DNA from: Candidatus Borkfalkia excrementavium
Lineage (GTDB): Bacteria; Bacillota; Clostridia; Christensenellales; Borkfalkiaceae
Reading direction: 5' to 3'
DNA: 64,000 bases
Assembly (NCBI GenBank): GCA_019115945.1
Contig: DXCO01000035.1
Location: 1-64,000, forward strand
In this document: positions 63,094 to 64,000 of the stretch, piece by piece
How positions within the stretch are numbered: position 1 is the stretch's first letter
Layout of the letters: each line of letters opens with the position of its first letter
Notes under the pieces: generated by a model
Databases searched by the model: none
What the model saw: the letters and a program-made list of their open reading frames with translations, nothing else
Told to the model about the DNA's origin: nothing
Translations under genes and position numbers: made by a program

Positions 63094-64000
63094 AAAGACG
63101 GCCGTCGTGATCTGCGGTGCCACGGCCTCGGGCAAAACGGGTTTTTCCGTCGATATCGCCGAAGCGGTCGGCGGAGAAGTTGTTTCGGCCGACTGCATGC
63201 TGGTATATAAAAGACTGAATATCGGCACGGCAAAACCGACGGTGGAAGAGCGCAAAGGGATTCCGCATTACATGATCGACGTAGCGGAACCGGAACAGGG
63301 TTATTCTGTAAGCGATTACGAAAACGCCGCTCTCCCGTTGGTTTATGATATCGTTCAAAGAGAAAAGGTGCCCGTTATCTGCGGGGGAACAGGGTTTTAT
63401 ATTCAATCTCTTTTGTTTGAAAGGCAAAACGGAAATGTTCCCGCCGATGCCCGCATCCGTGAAAAATACGAAAATCTTGCCCTCGAAAAGGGGAAAGGAT
63501 ACGTGCATTCGATGCTGGCCGAAGTTGATCCCGAAAGCGCGGAGAAATTGCATCCGAACGATTTGAAGCGGGTCATCAGAGCACTGGAAATTTTTGAATG
63601 CACGGGCAGAAAAAAATCTGAACAGAGGGACGGATTTGAGCCTAGGATCCGTTACGCCGCTTTTGCCTTTGATTATCCCAGAAATATATTGTACGAGCGG
63701 ATCGACAGGCGGGTGGATCAAATGCTTTCCGCGGGGTTGGTCGACGAAGTGGAGTCTCTGTACAGGGACGGAATAGATGAACGCTGTCAATGCATGCAGG
63801 GAATCGGATATAAAGAAGTGCTCGAATTTTTGAAAAACAGAATTTCGTACAGTACTATGTCAGACATGATCAAGCAAAATACGCGAAATTATGCAAAACG
63901 TCAGATCACTTTTTTTAAAAAGTTTCCGAATCTGATCTGGCTGGATCCGGAGGCGAAAGAGAACGTAGAGAGGGTTTCGGAATATGTTGTCGGCAGAAAA
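63086..64000 (+). CDS. miaA: tRNA dimethylallyltransferase (3' end outside window)
   Basis: Adds the dimethylallyl group to A37 of tRNA. The N-terminal P-loop GATASGKT, DCMLVYKRLNIGTAKP, VICGGTGFYIQSLL and HPNDLKRVIRALE are classical. The frame is open to the window edge at 305 codons, so few residues are missing. The start is uncertain: TTG 63086, overlapping the mutL stop by 8 nt, covers the expected N-terminus but AAAAGGA abuts it; GTG 63107 is the alternative. It supplies the substrate for MiaB, three genes upstream. Confidence 0.92.
   Translation, partial: MSEKTAVVICGATASGKTGFSVDIAEAVGGEVVSADCMLVYKRLNIGTAKPTVEERKGIPHYMIDVAEPEQGYSVSDYENAALPLVYDIVQREKVPVICGGTGFYIQSLLFERQNGNVPADARIREKYENLALEKGKGYVHSMLAEVDPESAEKLHPNDLKRVIRALEIFECTGRKKSEQRDGFEPRIRYAAFAFDYPRNILYERIDRRVDQMLSAGLVDEVESLYRDGIDERCQCMQGIGYKEVLEFLKNRISYSTMSDMIKQNTRNYAKRQITFFKKFPNLIWLDPEAKENVERVSEYVVGRK

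Overview
The window is a gene-dense chromosomal segment from a low-to-mid GC, spore-forming Bacillota, most likely class Clostridia. The support is a complete spoIIIA operon, spoVG, RNase Y, an Asp23-family protein, a meso-DAP-type MurE (DNPR motif), SigA promoters with 17-bp spacers, and mostly co-directional genes. I cannot place it to genus; an uncultured gut-type clostridial lineage is an inference only. Both ends are cut: a penicillin-binding protein gene runs off the left edge and miaA off the right edge. I see no tRNA, rRNA, CRISPR array, insertion sequence or prophage, and no gene-free stretch longer than 300 bases.

Layout. 1-13.1 kb is a division and cell-wall (dcw) cluster: ftsI-like PBP, murE, mraY, murD, ftsW, murA, ftsQ/divIB, ftsA, ftsZ, then spoVG on the opposite strand, then murC. 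murF, murG and murB are absent from it. 13.2-15.7 kb holds a DUF815 ATPase and a solitary ilvC. 15.9-25.3 kb is a tightly coupled run: ftsK, rimO, pgsA, a cinA-like gene, recA, nadE. rny follows under its own promoter. 27.1-27.9 kb is a small divergent module, an XRE repressor and a zinc-ribbon protein, with two palindromes in the shared promoter region. 28-32.7 kb is spoIIIAA-AH behind a SigmaE-like promoter. 32.8-36.4 kb is asp23, nusB, folD, ispA, tlyA and a TfoX-N protein. 36.6-39.9 kb has a PadR-type regulator fused to a membrane domain, an acyl-ACP thioesterase and a YgjP-type metallopeptidase. 40.2-54.8 kb is arginine/carbamoyl-phosphate metabolism (argG, argC, argJ, argB, argD, argF, carA, carB) running into a membrane protein, a cysteine desulfurase and thiI. 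54.8-57.1 kb is a bifunctional PBP on the minus strand. 57.2-64 kb is miaB, mutS, mutL, miaA.

The most unusual feature is the carB gene. It encodes one 1348-residue polypeptide in which a full-length carbamoyl-phosphate synthase large subunit is joined in frame, with almost no linker, to a full-length diaminopimelate-epimerase (DapF) domain. That domain keeps its second catalytic cysteine but has alanine where DapF normally has the first. Other points of interest are the membrane-anchored PadR protein, the repressor/zinc-ribbon module, an apparently leaderless murC, a FtsA with eroded nucleotide-binding motifs, and a CinA-like protein with a degenerate first domain.
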